Assembly (NCBI RefSeq): GCF_006151805.1
Contig: NZ_VDDA01000006.1
Coordinates: forward strand, 124,001 to 188,000
Length of the DNA stretch: 64,000 nucleotides
Direction: 5' to 3'
Origin: Methylobacterium terricola
Lineage (GTDB): Bacteria > Pseudomonadota > Alphaproteobacteria > Rhizobiales > Beijerinckiaceae
Below are positions 7,960 through 15,900 of the stretch, in pieces; position 1 is the first letter of the stretch, and the number at the start of each line of letters is the position of its first letter. The notes beneath the pieces are model-generated. The model ran no database searches. It saw only the letters and a program-made list of their open reading frames with translations, and was not told the origin of the DNA. Position numbers and translations under genes: made by a program.

Positions 7960-8973
7960 ATGGCGAAGCGAGCGGCCAAGGCAGAGACGGGCAGGACACC
8001 GGCGGCCGAGACACCGGCGGCCGAGACACCGGCAGCCGAGACGGCGGTGGCCAAGACCGTGGTGGCCAAGACCGTGGTGGCGAAGACGAGGACGGCCGGG
8101 GCGAAGGCCGCCAAGGCGACCTTGGCGGAGCGGCTGCCGGCGATGGCGGCCGGGACGGCGCCGGCGGGCGAGCCGCCCTCGGCGGCCTCCCGGTGGCGGG
8201 AGACGCGCAACGCCGCCGCCCGGGCGCGGCTGGAAAAGTCCCTGCCGGCGTTGTTCCCGATCCCGGTGCTGCGCCACGCCCTGTCGCGGCCCCTGGTGCC
8301 GCCGACGCCGCGGCTCGCCGTCGAGAGTTACTGGCGCCACCATATCCTGCGGGCCGACCGGCTGGCGCGGGCGCTCGCAGCGCGCTCGGGCCAGCCCGAG
8401 GGCTGGACCTGGCGCCTCGGGACCGGGAATCCCGAGATGCGGCGTCCCGACCCGGCCTTGGACGATCCGTCCGGGAAGGGCTTGCCGTTCAGCTTCCGGG
8501 TGCCGCCGGCGCCGTTCCGCGAGGCGCCGCACGCCTTGGGAAAGGGGCATTGCTGCATCTGCGGCCAGCCGGTCTACCGCTTCGGCTGGCACCGCGACCT
8601 GTGGCGGGCGGGTGCGCCCAACCGCAACGCCGCGTGGCATGCCGCCTGCGTCGCGGCCTGGAAATTCTGGATCGCCCCGGCCGACCACGTGAAGGAGCTG
8701 AAGCGCCGCCAGAACCATCGCTGCGCCCAGTCCGGCAAGCGCCTGCTGAAGACGGCCGAGGTCGACCACCGGGTGCCGCTCTACCGGATCTGGCGCGAGG
8801 AGCGCGGGCGGCCCTGGCCCGAACTCCTGGGCTATTGGGGCCTGCCGAACCTGCAGGTGGTCAACCGGGCGATCCACGCCGACAAGTGCGCCGCCGAGGC
8901 CGGCGAGCGGGCGAGCGTGCGGCGGCAGGCGGGCGGCCCGGAGGCCGGCGACCCCGCCGCCGGCGCCGAGTGA
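7960..8973 (+). CDS. HNH-type nuclease-like protein with pentapeptide-repeat N-terminus
   Basis: The protein has 337 residues. Residues 1-55 are a basic Ala/Thr/Lys tail with PAAET and VVAKT units, similar to histone-H1-like C-termini. A central region of unknown type follows, then a zinc-finger-like C-terminal part. Cysteines 198, 199 and 201, His227 and Cys230 could bind one metal. Residues 249-310 look like an HNH fold, with Cys255, Asp269-His270 (AEVDHRVPL), Asn297 (LPNLQVVN) and His306-x-x-Lys-Cys310. The HNH residues are all present, so DNA nicking or cleavage is plausible. There is no methylase or other restriction partner nearby. Confidence 0.7.
   Translation: MAKRAAKAETGRTPAAETPAAETPAAETAVAKTVVAKTVVAKTRTAGAKAAKATLAERLPAMAAGTAPAGEPPSAASRWRETRNAAARARLEKSLPALFPIPVLRHALSRPLVPPTPRLAVESYWRHHILRADRLARALAARSGQPEGWTWRLGTGNPEMRRPDPALDDPSGKGLPFSFRVPPAPFREAPHALGKGHCCICGQPVYRFGWHRDLWRAGAPNRNAAWHAACVAAWKFWIAPADHVKELKRRQNHRCAQSGKRLLKTAEVDHRVPLYRIWREERGRPWPELLGYWGLPNLQVVNRAIHADKCAAEAGERASVRRQAGGPEAGDPAAGAE
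7996..8085 (+). repeat. 15-base tandem repeat in the HNH-like gene
   Basis: Six units of 15 bases occur back to back. Three are of ACACCGGCGGCCGAG type (7996-8040) and three of ACCGTGGTGGCCAAG type (8041-8085). They encode PAAET and VVAKT pentapeptides and keep the reading frame whatever the copy number. Confidence 0.85.
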
Positions 8974-8982
8974 GCGGTTCCG

Positions 8983-9279
8983 CTACCGCGGAAAGATGTG
9001 CAGCCCGTCATCCGGCAGCAGGTTACGGGCCGGGCCGCCGGTCTGCTGGCCCCCGCCCTGCTGGTAGGCGGGCAGCTCGGGGCGGCGGTCGTTGTCGCCG
9101 CCGGTATCGTAGACCCAGGGCGCGGACCACGGCGCGCGGCCGCCGACGGTGCCGGTGGCGTCGATGTCGCGCGGGGCGTAGCGGTAGGCCGGGCCCGACT
9201 GGGCGGAGGCCGCGAACGGAGCGAGGACCGTGGTCGCCAGCAGGGCGGCCGGGATCAGGAGGGTCCGCAGGGGGCGCAT
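8983..9279 (-). CDS. Small secreted hypothetical protein
   Basis: This exported protein of 98 residues has a clear Sec signal (LLIPAALLATTVLAPFAASA, cleavage before QSG). The mature region is Gly/Pro/Arg-rich and ends in LPDDGLHIFPR. Two ATGs are possible, at 9283-9285 and 9277-9279. AAAGG lies directly against the first and about six bases before the second, so the second is preferred. The stop lies just after the end of the HNH-like gene on the other strand. No family is recognised. Confidence 0.65.
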   Translation of the reverse strand: MRPLRTLLIPAALLATTVLAPFAASAQSGPAYRYAPRDIDATGTVGGRAPWSAPWVYDTGGDNDRRPELPAYQQGGGQQTGGPARNLLPDDGLHIFPR

Positions 9280-9415
9280 CGGCATCCTTTCGGAAAGAGG
9301 CGTGAGGACCGCCGGGGGCGGCCCGATTGCCGGGACAACGGCCAGGCCGGGCCTGACGTTCCGGCACCGCCGGGCGGGCCACCCTGCGGCCGGGCCGGTT
9401 AAGGGCTCCTGCTCG

Positions 9416-9913
9416 TCAGCTCCGCCGCAGCTTGGCGTAGCGCTTGAGCACCCGCTCGCGCTTGAGCCGCGACAGCCGCTCGATCCAGAACACGCCGTCG
9501 AGCTGGTCGATCTCGTGCTGCAGGCAGGCGGCGGAGAAGCCGTCCTCCTCGACCTCGTGCGCGGTCCCGTCGAGGTCGTGGAAGCGCACCCGCACCCGGG
9601 CCGGGCGCTCGACCTCCTCGTCGACGCCGGGCATCGAGACGCTGCCCTCGCGGTGCCGGGCGGTCTCGGGCGAGGCCCAGACCAGCTCCGGGTTGACGTA
9701 GGTCCGCGGCGCGAGGTCGAGCGCCGCCCGGATGATCGTCAGCCGCACCGGCGCGCCGACATGCGGGCCGGTGAGGCCGAGCGCCGAGACCGACAGCAGC
9801 GTGTCGAGGAGATCGCCCGCGAAGGCCCGCAGGGCGTCGTCGAAGGCGGCGACCGGGGGCGCGGGGAGGCGCAGGCGCGGGTCCGGGTAGAGCACCAGGG
9901 GGCGGACGGGCAT
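9416..9913 (-). CDS. Peptide deformylase-like protein lacking catalytic residues
   Basis: At 165 residues it has the length and overall pattern of peptide deformylase, which removes the formyl group from nascent N-termini. All three signature motifs are altered. Motif 1 reads GLTGPHVG (residues 46-53), with His where the catalytic Gln is expected. Motif 2 reads EGSVS (89-93), with Ser instead of the metal-binding Cys. Motif 3 reads HEIDQ (133-137), with Gln replacing the second metal-binding His. I re-read these codons on the minus strand and found no frameshift. The protein is probably non-catalytic and may be a regulator or ribosome binder. A true def gene should exist elsewhere. Confidence 0.82.
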   Translation of the reverse strand: MPVRPLVLYPDPRLRLPAPPVAAFDDALRAFAGDLLDTLLSVSALGLTGPHVGAPVRLTIIRAALDLAPRTYVNPELVWASPETARHREGSVSMPGVDEEVERPARVRVRFHDLDGTAHEVEEDGFSAACLQHEIDQLDGVFWIERLSRLKRERVLKRYAKLRRS

Positions 9914-9921
9914 CCGGCGCC

Positions 9922-10092
9922 TCAACGGGTGTGGAAGGAGTCGGGCCACAGCCCGGCCCGCTCGATCCCGACGACCAGCACCACGACGGCGAGCGCCACC
10001 GCGAGCACGACCAGCAGGTTGCGGCCCGGCACGCCCCGGGCGATCAGCACCAGCACCAGCAGCAGGGAGATGACCGAGACGACGACGTCCAT
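9922..10092 (-). CDS. Small membrane protein (about 56 aa)
   Basis: The start is the ATG at 10090-10092, with AAGGATC seven bases upstream. The protein has two hydrophobic stretches, VVVSVISLLLVLVLIA and LLVVLAVALAVVVLVVGI, with a short basic loop (RGVPGRN), suggesting a two-helix membrane hairpin. It ends eight bases before the deformylase-like gene on the same strand, so the two are probably cotranscribed. No family is recognised. Confidence 0.6.
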   Translation of the reverse strand: MDVVVSVISLLLVLVLIARGVPGRNLLVVLAVALAVVVLVVGIERAGLWPDSFHTR

Positions 10093-10308
10093 GGGGGATC
10101 CTTCCGGGCGGTTGCGAGCGTGGCGGCAGAACACGGCCCTTCGTCAAGCGCGGATCACGGCCGCCGTTCCGGCGAGGGGGGCTGGACGGTCCGGTGCCTG
10201 ACCAAACCGTAATCTGCGCGCCACGGGGCGGTCAGGGCCGCTGGCCATAATGGCCCCATCGAACGGCCGCTGGCGCGGTCCTCGTAAGACGGAGCCCAGA
10301 GACACCCG

Positions 10309-11862
10309 ATGACGCAGACGACCCAGACCCCCCGCGAGACCTCCCTCGAGACCCGCCGCTTCCACCGCAAGGCCCTCGCCTCCGTGGCGGCCGTGACCCT
10401 GGTGGCGACCGGTGCGCTGGGCACCGCCTTCCTGCCGCCCACCACCGCGGCCTACGCCCAGGCCCTGCCGCAGACCCCGATCACCGCCCCCGAGCACCCG
10501 CCGGGCAGCTTCGCCCCGATCGTCAACCGGGTGAAGCCGGGCGTCGTCTCGGTGAAGGTGAAGCTGAAGGACGACGCCTCGGACGACGAGGACGGCGGCG
10601 GCCAGCAGAACCTGCAGAACGTGCCGCCGCAGCTGCGCGACTTCTTCCGCCGCTTCGGCGAGGGCGGTCCCGGCGGCATGCAGCGCCAGCAGCGCCACGG
10701 CGGCGGCGCGGCCCAAGGCTCGGGCTTCTTCATCTCCGGCGACGGCTACGTGGTGACCAACAACCACGTGGTGAACAACGCCAAGTCGGTCGAGGTCACC
10801 CTCGATGACGGCCGCACCCTGCCGGCCAAGATCATCGGCACCGATCCGAAGACCGATCTCGCGCTGCTCAAGGTCACCGATGGCGGCCCGTTCCCCTACG
10901 TGAAGCTGTCGCACGGCGCGCCGCAGGTCGGCGACTGGGTGGTGGCGATCGGCAACCCGTTCGGCTTAGGGGGCACGGTCACCGCCGGCATCGTCTCGGC
11001 CCGCGGCCGCGACATCGGCGCCGGCCCCTACGACGACTTCCTGCAGATCGACGCGCCGATCAACAAGGGCAATTCGGGCGGGCCGACCTTCAACGTCAAC
11101 GGCGAGGTGGTGGGCGTCAACACCGCGATCGCCTCGCCGTCCGGCGGCAATGTCGGCCTGGCCTTCGCGATCCCGTCCGAGACGGTGCAGGCGGTGGTCG
11201 ACCAGCTGCGCGCCGACGGCAAGGTCGCCCGCGGCTATCTCGGCCTGCAGATCCAGCCGGTGACGAAGGACATCGCCGACAGCCTCGGCCTCGACAAGGC
11301 CAAGGGTGCCCTCGTCAACAGCGCCCAGGACGGCACGCCCGCCGCCAAGGCGGGGCTGAAGTCCGGCGACGTGGTCCAGGCGGTGAACGGCGAGCCGGTG
11401 ACCGATGCCCGCGAGCTGTCCCGCAAGATCGCCTCGCTGAAGCCCGGCACCAAGGTGGACCTCACCTTCGTCCGCGGCACGAAGACCGAGAACGCCCAGG
11501 TGACCCTCGGCACCCTGCCGAACGACACCAAGGTGGCGAGCGCCAACGACAATGGCGGGCGCCGCGGCGACAGCCAGCCGCGGCTGGGCCTGAGCCTCGC
11601 CCCGGCGGGCCAGGTCGGCGCCGGCCAGGAAGGCGTCGCGGTGGTGGCCGTCGATCCGGACGGTCCGGCGGCGGCCAAGGGGATCCAGGAGGGCGACGTC
11701 ATCCTCGATGTCGGCGGCCAGCCGGTCTCGAACCTGTCCGACGTCGCCACCCGCATCCGCGCCGCGGAGACCGACGGCCGCAAGGCGGTGCTGATGCGGA
11801 TCAAGAACGACAAGGGCACCCGCTTCGTGGCGATCGGCCTGCAGACGACGAAGAACGGCTGA
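10309..11862 (+). CDS. degP: Do/DegP-family periplasmic serine protease
   Basis: This 517-residue HtrA protein degrades or refolds damaged envelope proteins. A Sec signal ends near residue 52 (TTAAYAQA). The trypsin-like domain has the triad His153 (VVTNNHVV), Asp183 (TDPKTDLALLKV) and Ser256 (NKGNSGGPTF). A Q/G-rich LA-loop-like insert lies at 95-137. PDZ1 is at about 300-395 (RGYLGLQIQPVT; KAGLKSGDVVQAVNGEPV) and PDZ2 at 415-510 (RLGLSLAP; AAKGIQEGDVILDVGGQPV). The gene stands alone on the plus strand and is followed by a strong hairpin. Whether it corresponds to DegP, DegQ or MucD cannot be decided from sequence alone. Confidence 0.95.
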   Translation: MTQTTQTPRETSLETRRFHRKALASVAAVTLVATGALGTAFLPPTTAAYAQALPQTPITAPEHPPGSFAPIVNRVKPGVVSVKVKLKDDASDDEDGGGQQNLQNVPPQLRDFFRRFGEGGPGGMQRQQRHGGGAAQGSGFFISGDGYVVTNNHVVNNAKSVEVTLDDGRTLPAKIIGTDPKTDLALLKVTDGGPFPYVKLSHGAPQVGDWVVAIGNPFGLGGTVTAGIVSARGRDIGAGPYDDFLQIDAPINKGNSGGPTFNVNGEVVGVNTAIASPSGGNVGLAFAIPSETVQAVVDQLRADGKVARGYLGLQIQPVTKDIADSLGLDKAKGALVNSAQDGTPAAKAGLKSGDVVQAVNGEPVTDARELSRKIASLKPGTKVDLTFVRGTKTENAQVTLGTLPNDTKVASANDNGGRRGDSQPRLGLSLAPAGQVGAGQEGVAVVAVDPDGPAAAKGIQEGDVILDVGGQPVSNLSDVATRIRAAETDGRKAVLMRIKNDKGTRFVAIGLQTTKNG

Positions 11863-11880
11863 TCGGCCCGGACCGCAACG

Positions 11881-11912
11881 AGACGCCGGCCCCGCGAGGG
11901 GCCGGCGTCTTC
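11881..11912 (+). terminator. Rho-independent-like terminator after degP
   Basis: AGACGCCGGCCCC and GGGGCCGGCGTCT form a perfect 13-base stem with a GCGA loop, starting 19 bases after the protease stop. The following T tract is short (TTCC). Confidence 0.8.
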
Positions 11913-11933
11913 CGCGTCCGACCGGCGGGAGCA

Positions 11934-12045
11934 GTGCCGCCCAGCGGCTCCCTCTCTGCACCGTTGCGGACACATGGATGCTGCGCGGCGTCGCGCGCGG
12001 GATTCCGGAGTTCCGCGTGCGCGGCCCCGGGATGACGATGGAGGG
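11934..12045. repeat. Copy of a dispersed intergenic repeat (family A)
   Basis: A segment centred on CTGCACCGTTGCGGACACA (from 11958) closely matches the reverse complement of the loop at 15962-16018 between kdpD and kdpE. The match covers roughly 55 bases. It continues into a palindrome-like part ending CCCCGGGATGACGATGG. It follows the degP terminator and has no coding role that I can see. Confidence 0.6.
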
Positions 12046-12068
12046 GGGCCGGTCCGTCGAAGAAAGCG

Positions 12069-13070
12069 TCACACCCGGCACAGCCGGGCGAGCCGCCGCC
12101 CGGCGACCCGGCCGCGGGCGGTGCCGTCGGTCTGCACCGCCTCGCCGGCCAGGGCGATCCGGGTCGGGTTCTCGATCAGGGTGTAGCGGGTGCGCCCGGG
12201 CGGCAGGCCGAACTGCACCGCCCAGAGCCGCAGGGCGGCGCAGAACTCGCGCAGGGTCTCGGGGCCCGAGATCTTGGGTCCGAAGCGCAGCGGGTCGAGC
12301 ACCGGCGCGACCTCGGCGGCGCCGTAGGGCAGGGCGCGGAAGCCTGCAAGCAGGCCCGGCCGTCCATCCGCGAGGCCGAAGGCGGCGGTCGATTCGACGC
12401 CCAGCGCCCCGGCGCGGTCGGGGGGGAGGGTGGTCAGGGCGAGGGTCACGGGCTGCTCGGTCATCACCACCACGGCGCGGTCGGGCGCCCCGGCGAGGTC
12501 GATCGCCAGCGGCCGGTAGCCGGTGCCGTCCGCCCGCGGCGCGGTGAAGACCAGGCCGATCAGGTCGATCGTCGCGGCCGAGCCCGGGACCCGGTCGGGA
12601 TGGGCGGTCCAGCCGATCAGCCGCTCGCGCTGGGCGGCGCGCTCGGCCGAGACGTCGGGGATCTGGATCTCCGCATCCGGGAGCGTGCCCCGGATCAGGA
12701 GCGGGGCATCGGTGATGGCGGGAGCGGCGCAGACGGGGCAGGGGCGCTCGGGGGCCGGGGGCCGGGCCTCGCCCGGCGGCTGATCCGGCAAGGGGGCCGG
12801 CAAGGGGGCCGGCAAGGGGGCCGGCGAGGGGGCCGACACGCGGTCCGACAAGCGGGCGGGCATCTCGACCGGCCGTGAGGCCGGCGCCTGGACCGCGCCC
12901 GGACCCGATCTTTGGACCGCATCGTCCGCCGGGCGTGGGCGCAACAGGCCGATGCGCGGATCGAGGGCCGCGATCACGGCGAACGGGATCGCAACGGCCG
13001 CGAGCGCCGCCAAGCCGAGCCCCCATCGTCCGTCGCTGTCCCGCACGCGCCACCGCCCCGTTGCGCGCAT
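12069..13070 (-). CDS. Membrane-anchored protein with Pro-rich linker, unknown domain
   Basis: The protein has 333 residues from the ATG at 13068-13070. Basic residues 1-15 are followed by one transmembrane helix (WGLGLAALAAVAIPFAVIAAL, about 16-36). A Pro/Ala linker with four PLPA units follows, then a CPVC motif and an unrecognised globular domain of about 200 residues ending in RLCRV. The topology suggests a periplasmic C-terminal domain on a single anchor. No close neighbour shares its strand. The function is unknown; a cell-envelope or protease-partner role is only suggested by the architecture. Confidence 0.6.
   Translation of the reverse strand: MRATGRWRVRDSDGRWGLGLAALAAVAIPFAVIAALDPRIGLLRPRPADDAVQRSGPGAVQAPASRPVEMPARLSDRVSAPSPAPLPAPLPAPLPDQPPGEARPPAPERPCPVCAAPAITDAPLLIRGTLPDAEIQIPDVSAERAAQRERLIGWTAHPDRVPGSAATIDLIGLVFTAPRADGTGYRPLAIDLAGAPDRAVVVMTEQPVTLALTTLPPDRAGALGVESTAAFGLADGRPGLLAGFRALPYGAAEVAPVLDPLRFGPKISGPETLREFCAALRLWAVQFGLPPGRTRYTLIENPTRIALAGEAVQTDGTARGRVAGRRLARLCRV
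12787..12834. repeat. 12-base tandem repeat encoding PLPA units
   Basis: GGCAAGGGGGCC occurs three times exactly and once with one change (GGCGAGGGGGCC). It encodes the Pro-Leu-Pro-Ala linker of the membrane-anchored protein on the minus strand. Confidence 0.85.
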
Positions 13071-13246
13071 CCCCTGGCGCGATCGGGCCAGTATGCCTCC
13101 ATTCTTGCGGAAAGTGCGTCCGCGACAAAGACTTAGATGAAAATTCCTGGGGATGGCCACCGTGAGCCCTTGCGCGGTGCCGTTGCGGCATCGGCCCATG
13201 CTCCGGGACGGGTGCCCGTCCCGCCCGGATGCCCTATGCTGGCGCC

Positions 13247-13849
13247 ATGACGTCCGGTTCCGAGACTGCCCGTCCCCCGTCGATTCCGGCGCCCGATCCC
13301 ACCGACGGCCTCGCGCGCCGGCTCAGGCTCGAGCGGGAGGCGCGGGGCTGGTCGCTCGGCGACCTCGCGGCCCGATCCGGCGTGTCGAAGGCGATGATCA
13401 GCAAGGTCGAGCGCGCCGAGGCGAGCCCGACGGCTCTCCTGCTCGGCCGGCTCTCGGGGGCCTTCGGGCTGACCCTCTCGACCCTGCTGGCGCGGGCGGA
13501 GGGCGAGACCGGCCAGGTCCGGCGTGCCGCCGCGCAGCCGGTCTGGATCGATCCGGCGACGGGCTATCGCCGGCGGCAGGTGTCTCCGCTGCTGGCCGAG
13601 AACCCCCTCGACCTGACCGAGGTGGAGCTGCCGGCGGGGGCCGAGATCGCCTATCCGGCGGCCTCCTACGCCTTCCTGCGCCAGATGATCTGGATGCTCG
13701 ACGGCACCCTGACCTTCCGGGAGGGCGAGGCGACCCACGTGCTCGAAGCCGGCGACTGCCTGGCGCTCGGCGCTCCCGTCGACTGCGCCTTCGCCAACCG
13801 GAGCGGGCGTCCGTGCCGCTACCTCGTCGCCGTGGTGCGGCAGCGCTGA
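13247..13849 (+). CDS. XRE-family regulator with C-terminal cupin domain
   Basis: This 200-residue protein starts at ATG 13247. The N-terminal helix-turn-helix (residues 20-75) reads LRLEREARGWSLGDLAARSG then VSKAMISKVERAEASPT, the XRE/Cro pattern. The C-terminal cupin (about 100-198) includes MIWMLDGTLTFREGEATHVLEAGDCLAL, a ligand-sensing barrel. HTH-cupin regulators usually control a neighbouring transporter or enzyme through a small-molecule ligand. The convergent gene downstream encodes a small membrane protein, so the target is not obvious. Confidence 0.9.
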   Translation: MTSGSETARPPSIPAPDPTDGLARRLRLEREARGWSLGDLAARSGVSKAMISKVERAEASPTALLLGRLSGAFGLTLSTLLARAEGETGQVRRAAAQPVWIDPATGYRRRQVSPLLAENPLDLTEVELPAGAEIAYPAASYAFLRQMIWMLDGTLTFREGEATHVLEAGDCLALGAPVDCAFANRSGRPCRYLVAVVRQR

Positions 13850-13865
13850 ACGTTGACGTCGGGGA

Positions 13866-14162
13866 TCAGGCGGCGCGCCGGGCGAGGAAGGTCCGGGCCT
13901 CGGCGCCGCCGCGCAGGACGCCGTAGATCAGCACCGGCCAGCAGAACAGCAGCACCGCCAGCGGCACCGACATCTGCCAGCCGACGATCGCCCCGACGAT
14001 GCCGGCCGCCGAGCCGACGAAGCGGAAGTAGAAGACCGGCACCGCGACCACCAGGGCGACCACGACCGGCACGCCCAGCACCGCCGTCAGCCCGGCCTGC
14101 ACCGCCAGGAGGTTGGTCACGCCCATGGTCAGGAACACCAGGAAGGCGGCAATCTGCATCAT
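13866..14162 (-). CDS. Small multi-helix membrane protein
   Basis: The protein has 98 residues from ATG 14160-14162 (MMQIAAFLVF). Three hydrophobic segments are visible: IAAFLVFLTMGVTNLLAV, VPVVVALVVAVPVFYF and AVLLFCWPVLIYGVL. It ends in basic residues (FLARRAA). It lies 16 bases from the convergent XRE-cupin gene. No family is recognised; an uncharacterised inner-membrane protein is the most that can be said. Confidence 0.6.
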   Translation of the reverse strand: MMQIAAFLVFLTMGVTNLLAVQAGLTAVLGVPVVVALVVAVPVFYFRFVGSAAGIVGAIVGWQMSVPLAVLLFCWPVLIYGVLRGGAEARTFLARRAA

Positions 14163-14404
14163 CGGGTTGCGCTCGCGGCTTGACGATTCGTCCGGCCGGC
14201 ACACAGACAGGCGAGCATGGCTTTTTGTGGGGCGGCGCGGGCCGGCCGCGATTCGGCGGCCGGGGGTTGCGCTTCCGCCACACCCGGGCCTGGGGGGACG
14301 CGCATCTAACCGTCAAACCCTTCCTCGGCCGCATCGATCTCGACCAAGCTGGCACCAATGCGGACGAATCAAGATCCGCGGATGCGACAGTGCGAGAGGG
14401 CACG

Positions 14405-14815
14405 ATGGACCCGTGGGCGTTGTTCACCCAAGTTCAGTCCAATATCGGGGCGACGTGTGACCGCGCGATTCGGCAGGCATCATTGATCGAGGCCCGCGAG
14501 CGCGGCGGTCTGCCGACCGAGCACGAGCGGAACGTCCTGCGCGGCATGCGGGTGTCCCTCGGCCTCGAATATCACCACGAGGAGAGGCTTCTGTCCCTCC
14601 TGACCGGCGAGGCCGCGGAGTGCCGGCGCGCGCTCCCCGCCCGGCGGGCCTGCCACCGCGGCGCCGGGGAGGATTGCCCGCTGCCGATCCGTTGCTGCCA
14701 GGCCCTGGCGGCCACCCTGACGCCGTGGTCGCACCGGCCGTCCGCCCGCCTGCCCGCGGACCCCGCCGATTCGCGAGGTGCCCCGGCCGCCGCGCAGGCC
14801 GCGTCCCGCGCCTGA
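14405..14815 (+). CDS. Hypothetical protein, Cys-containing
   Basis: This frame of 136 residues has a good ribosome site (GAGAGGG, four bases before ATG 14405). Residues 1-70 look like a real soluble protein (LFTQVQSNIGATCDRAIRQ, then LPTEHERNVLRGMRVSLGLE). Four cysteines follow, and the Ala/Pro-rich end may be poorly constrained. I recognise no family. Antisense frames are also open here, so the call rests mainly on the ribosome site and the N-terminal composition. Confidence 0.45.
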   Translation: MDPWALFTQVQSNIGATCDRAIRQASLIEARERGGLPTEHERNVLRGMRVSLGLEYHHEERLLSLLTGEAAECRRALPARRACHRGAGEDCPLPIRCCQALAATLTPWSHRPSARLPADPADSRGAPAAAQAASRA

Positions 14816-14982
14816 GGCGCCGCCGCCACAGAGGCCCGTCCATCCGCCGCCGCTCCCCTCGGGCGGCCGATGCGGGCCCGGCCGCTGTGGCGCGGCAGCA
14901 CTGGCGGCGGGGCCGGATCCGGCGGTCTTCTCGTCCGCCACGAGCCCGGGATTCGAGACCAGGAACCGCGCCCTTGCCCGCC

Positions 14983-15174
14983 ATGCTGCCCTCCGCGTCC
15001 AACGCGCCGCTCTTCCTCCACCTCGCCGGGTCGCTGGCCTTCGTGGCGATCGCCGGCCGCGGCATCGGCTGGGCGCTCGACGCCTGGGTCCGGCGCGCCC
15101 CCGACGCCGCGGCCGCGCCGCCCGGCCCGGAACCGGTGCCCGAGGCGCCTCAATCCGGCGCCCGCATCCGGTAG
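14983..15174 (+). CDS. Possible small membrane protein beside kdpE
   Basis: This 63-residue frame starts at ATG 14983 and has one or two hydrophobic segments (LFLHLAGSLAFVAIAGRGIG) and a Pro-rich tail. Its last 25 bases overlap the end of kdpE on the opposite strand. It could be a real small membrane protein, but there is no strong ribosome site. Confidence 0.3.
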   Translation: MLPSASNAPLFLHLAGSLAFVAIAGRGIGWALDAWVRRAPDAAAAPPGPEPVPEAPQSGARIR

Positions 15175-15839
15175 CCGACTCCCGTCTCGGTCAGGATGTA
15201 GCGCGGGCGCTCGGGCTCGGGCTCGAGCTTCTGGCGCAGCTGGCGCACGTAGACCCGCAGGTATTGCGGGTCGGCCGCATTGCCCCAGACCTCGCGCAGC
15301 AGGTGAGCGTGGGTCAGCACCTTGCCGGCATGGTGCACCAGCAGGCGCAGCACGTCGTATTCCTTGGGCGACAGCTTCACCTCGCGCTCAGCCACCCGGA
15401 CGATGCGGCGCACGAGATCGACCGAGAGCTCGCCGGCCCGGAAGACCGGCCGCTCGCCGCCGACCGCGAGCTGGTGGCGGAGCGCCGTACGCATCCGGGC
15501 GAGCAGCTCGTTCATCCCGAACGGCTTGGTGACGTAGTCGTCCGCCCCGAGATCCAGGGCCTCGACCTTGCCGGCCTCGTCGTCGCGGCTCGACAGCACG
15601 ATCACCGGCAGGTCGGGCCGGCGGGCGCGGATCTGCGCCAGGAGCGCGTGGCCGGCGATGTCCGGCAGGCCGAGATCGAGGATGGCGAGGGCGAAGGCCT
15701 CCCGCTCCAGCAGGTCGAGGGCGGTGCGGCCGTTATGCGCCTCCGCCACCGCGTAGCCCTGGCTGCCGAGGCCCACCCGCAGGAGCTTGCGGATCGGCGG
15801 CTCGTCGTCGATCACCAGGATGCGGGGTTCGTTGCTCAC
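15150..15839 (-). CDS. kdpE: KdpE response regulator
   Basis: This 229-residue OmpR-type response regulator activates kdp transcription under potassium limitation. The receiver domain has Asp11-Asp12 and phospho-acceptor Asp55 (ILDLGLPD), with KPF of the conserved Lys. The winged-helix domain ends in RLRQKLEPEPERPRYILTE, then TGVGYRM, the usual KdpE C-terminus. I chose GTG 15837-15839, with AGGAG eight bases upstream; an in-frame ATG at 15863 would add eight residues. It is last in the kdp order and is separated from kdpD by an inverted repeat of about 180 bases. Confidence 0.95.
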   Translation of the reverse strand: MSNEPRILVIDDEPPIRKLLRVGLGSQGYAVAEAHNGRTALDLLEREAFALAILDLGLPDIAGHALLAQIRARRPDLPVIVLSSRDDEAGKVEALDLGADDYVTKPFGMNELLARMRTALRHQLAVGGERPVFRAGELSVDLVRRIVRVAEREVKLSPKEYDVLRLLVHHAGKVLTHAHLLREVWGNAADPQYLRVYVRQLRQKLEPEPERPRYILTETGVGYRMRAPD

Positions 15840-15900
15840 GCTCGGCTCCTCGCGCCCCGGCATCGCGACCTCGACGGCGACACGCCTTCACGACGGCGCA

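Noticed and set aside
7996..8085. Short tandem units considered as a CRISPR-like array
   Set aside because: The units are contiguous, 15 bases long, in frame and without spacers. They are coding repeats.
7120..8877. Upstream extension of the first TPM frame by nearly 590 residues
   Set aside because: It overlaps lemA and the HNH-like gene antisense. The signal peptide at 7119 marks the real start.
10966..13191. A 741-residue minus-strand frame across degP and the region after it
   Set aside because: It is antisense to the degP catalytic region and overlaps the Pro-rich protein in another frame. It has no recognisable domain.
14480..14941. A 153-residue minus-strand frame opposite the Cys-containing hypothetical gene
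   Set aside because: Composition is Gly/Arg-rich low complexity. The plus-strand frame has a better ribosome site and N-terminus.
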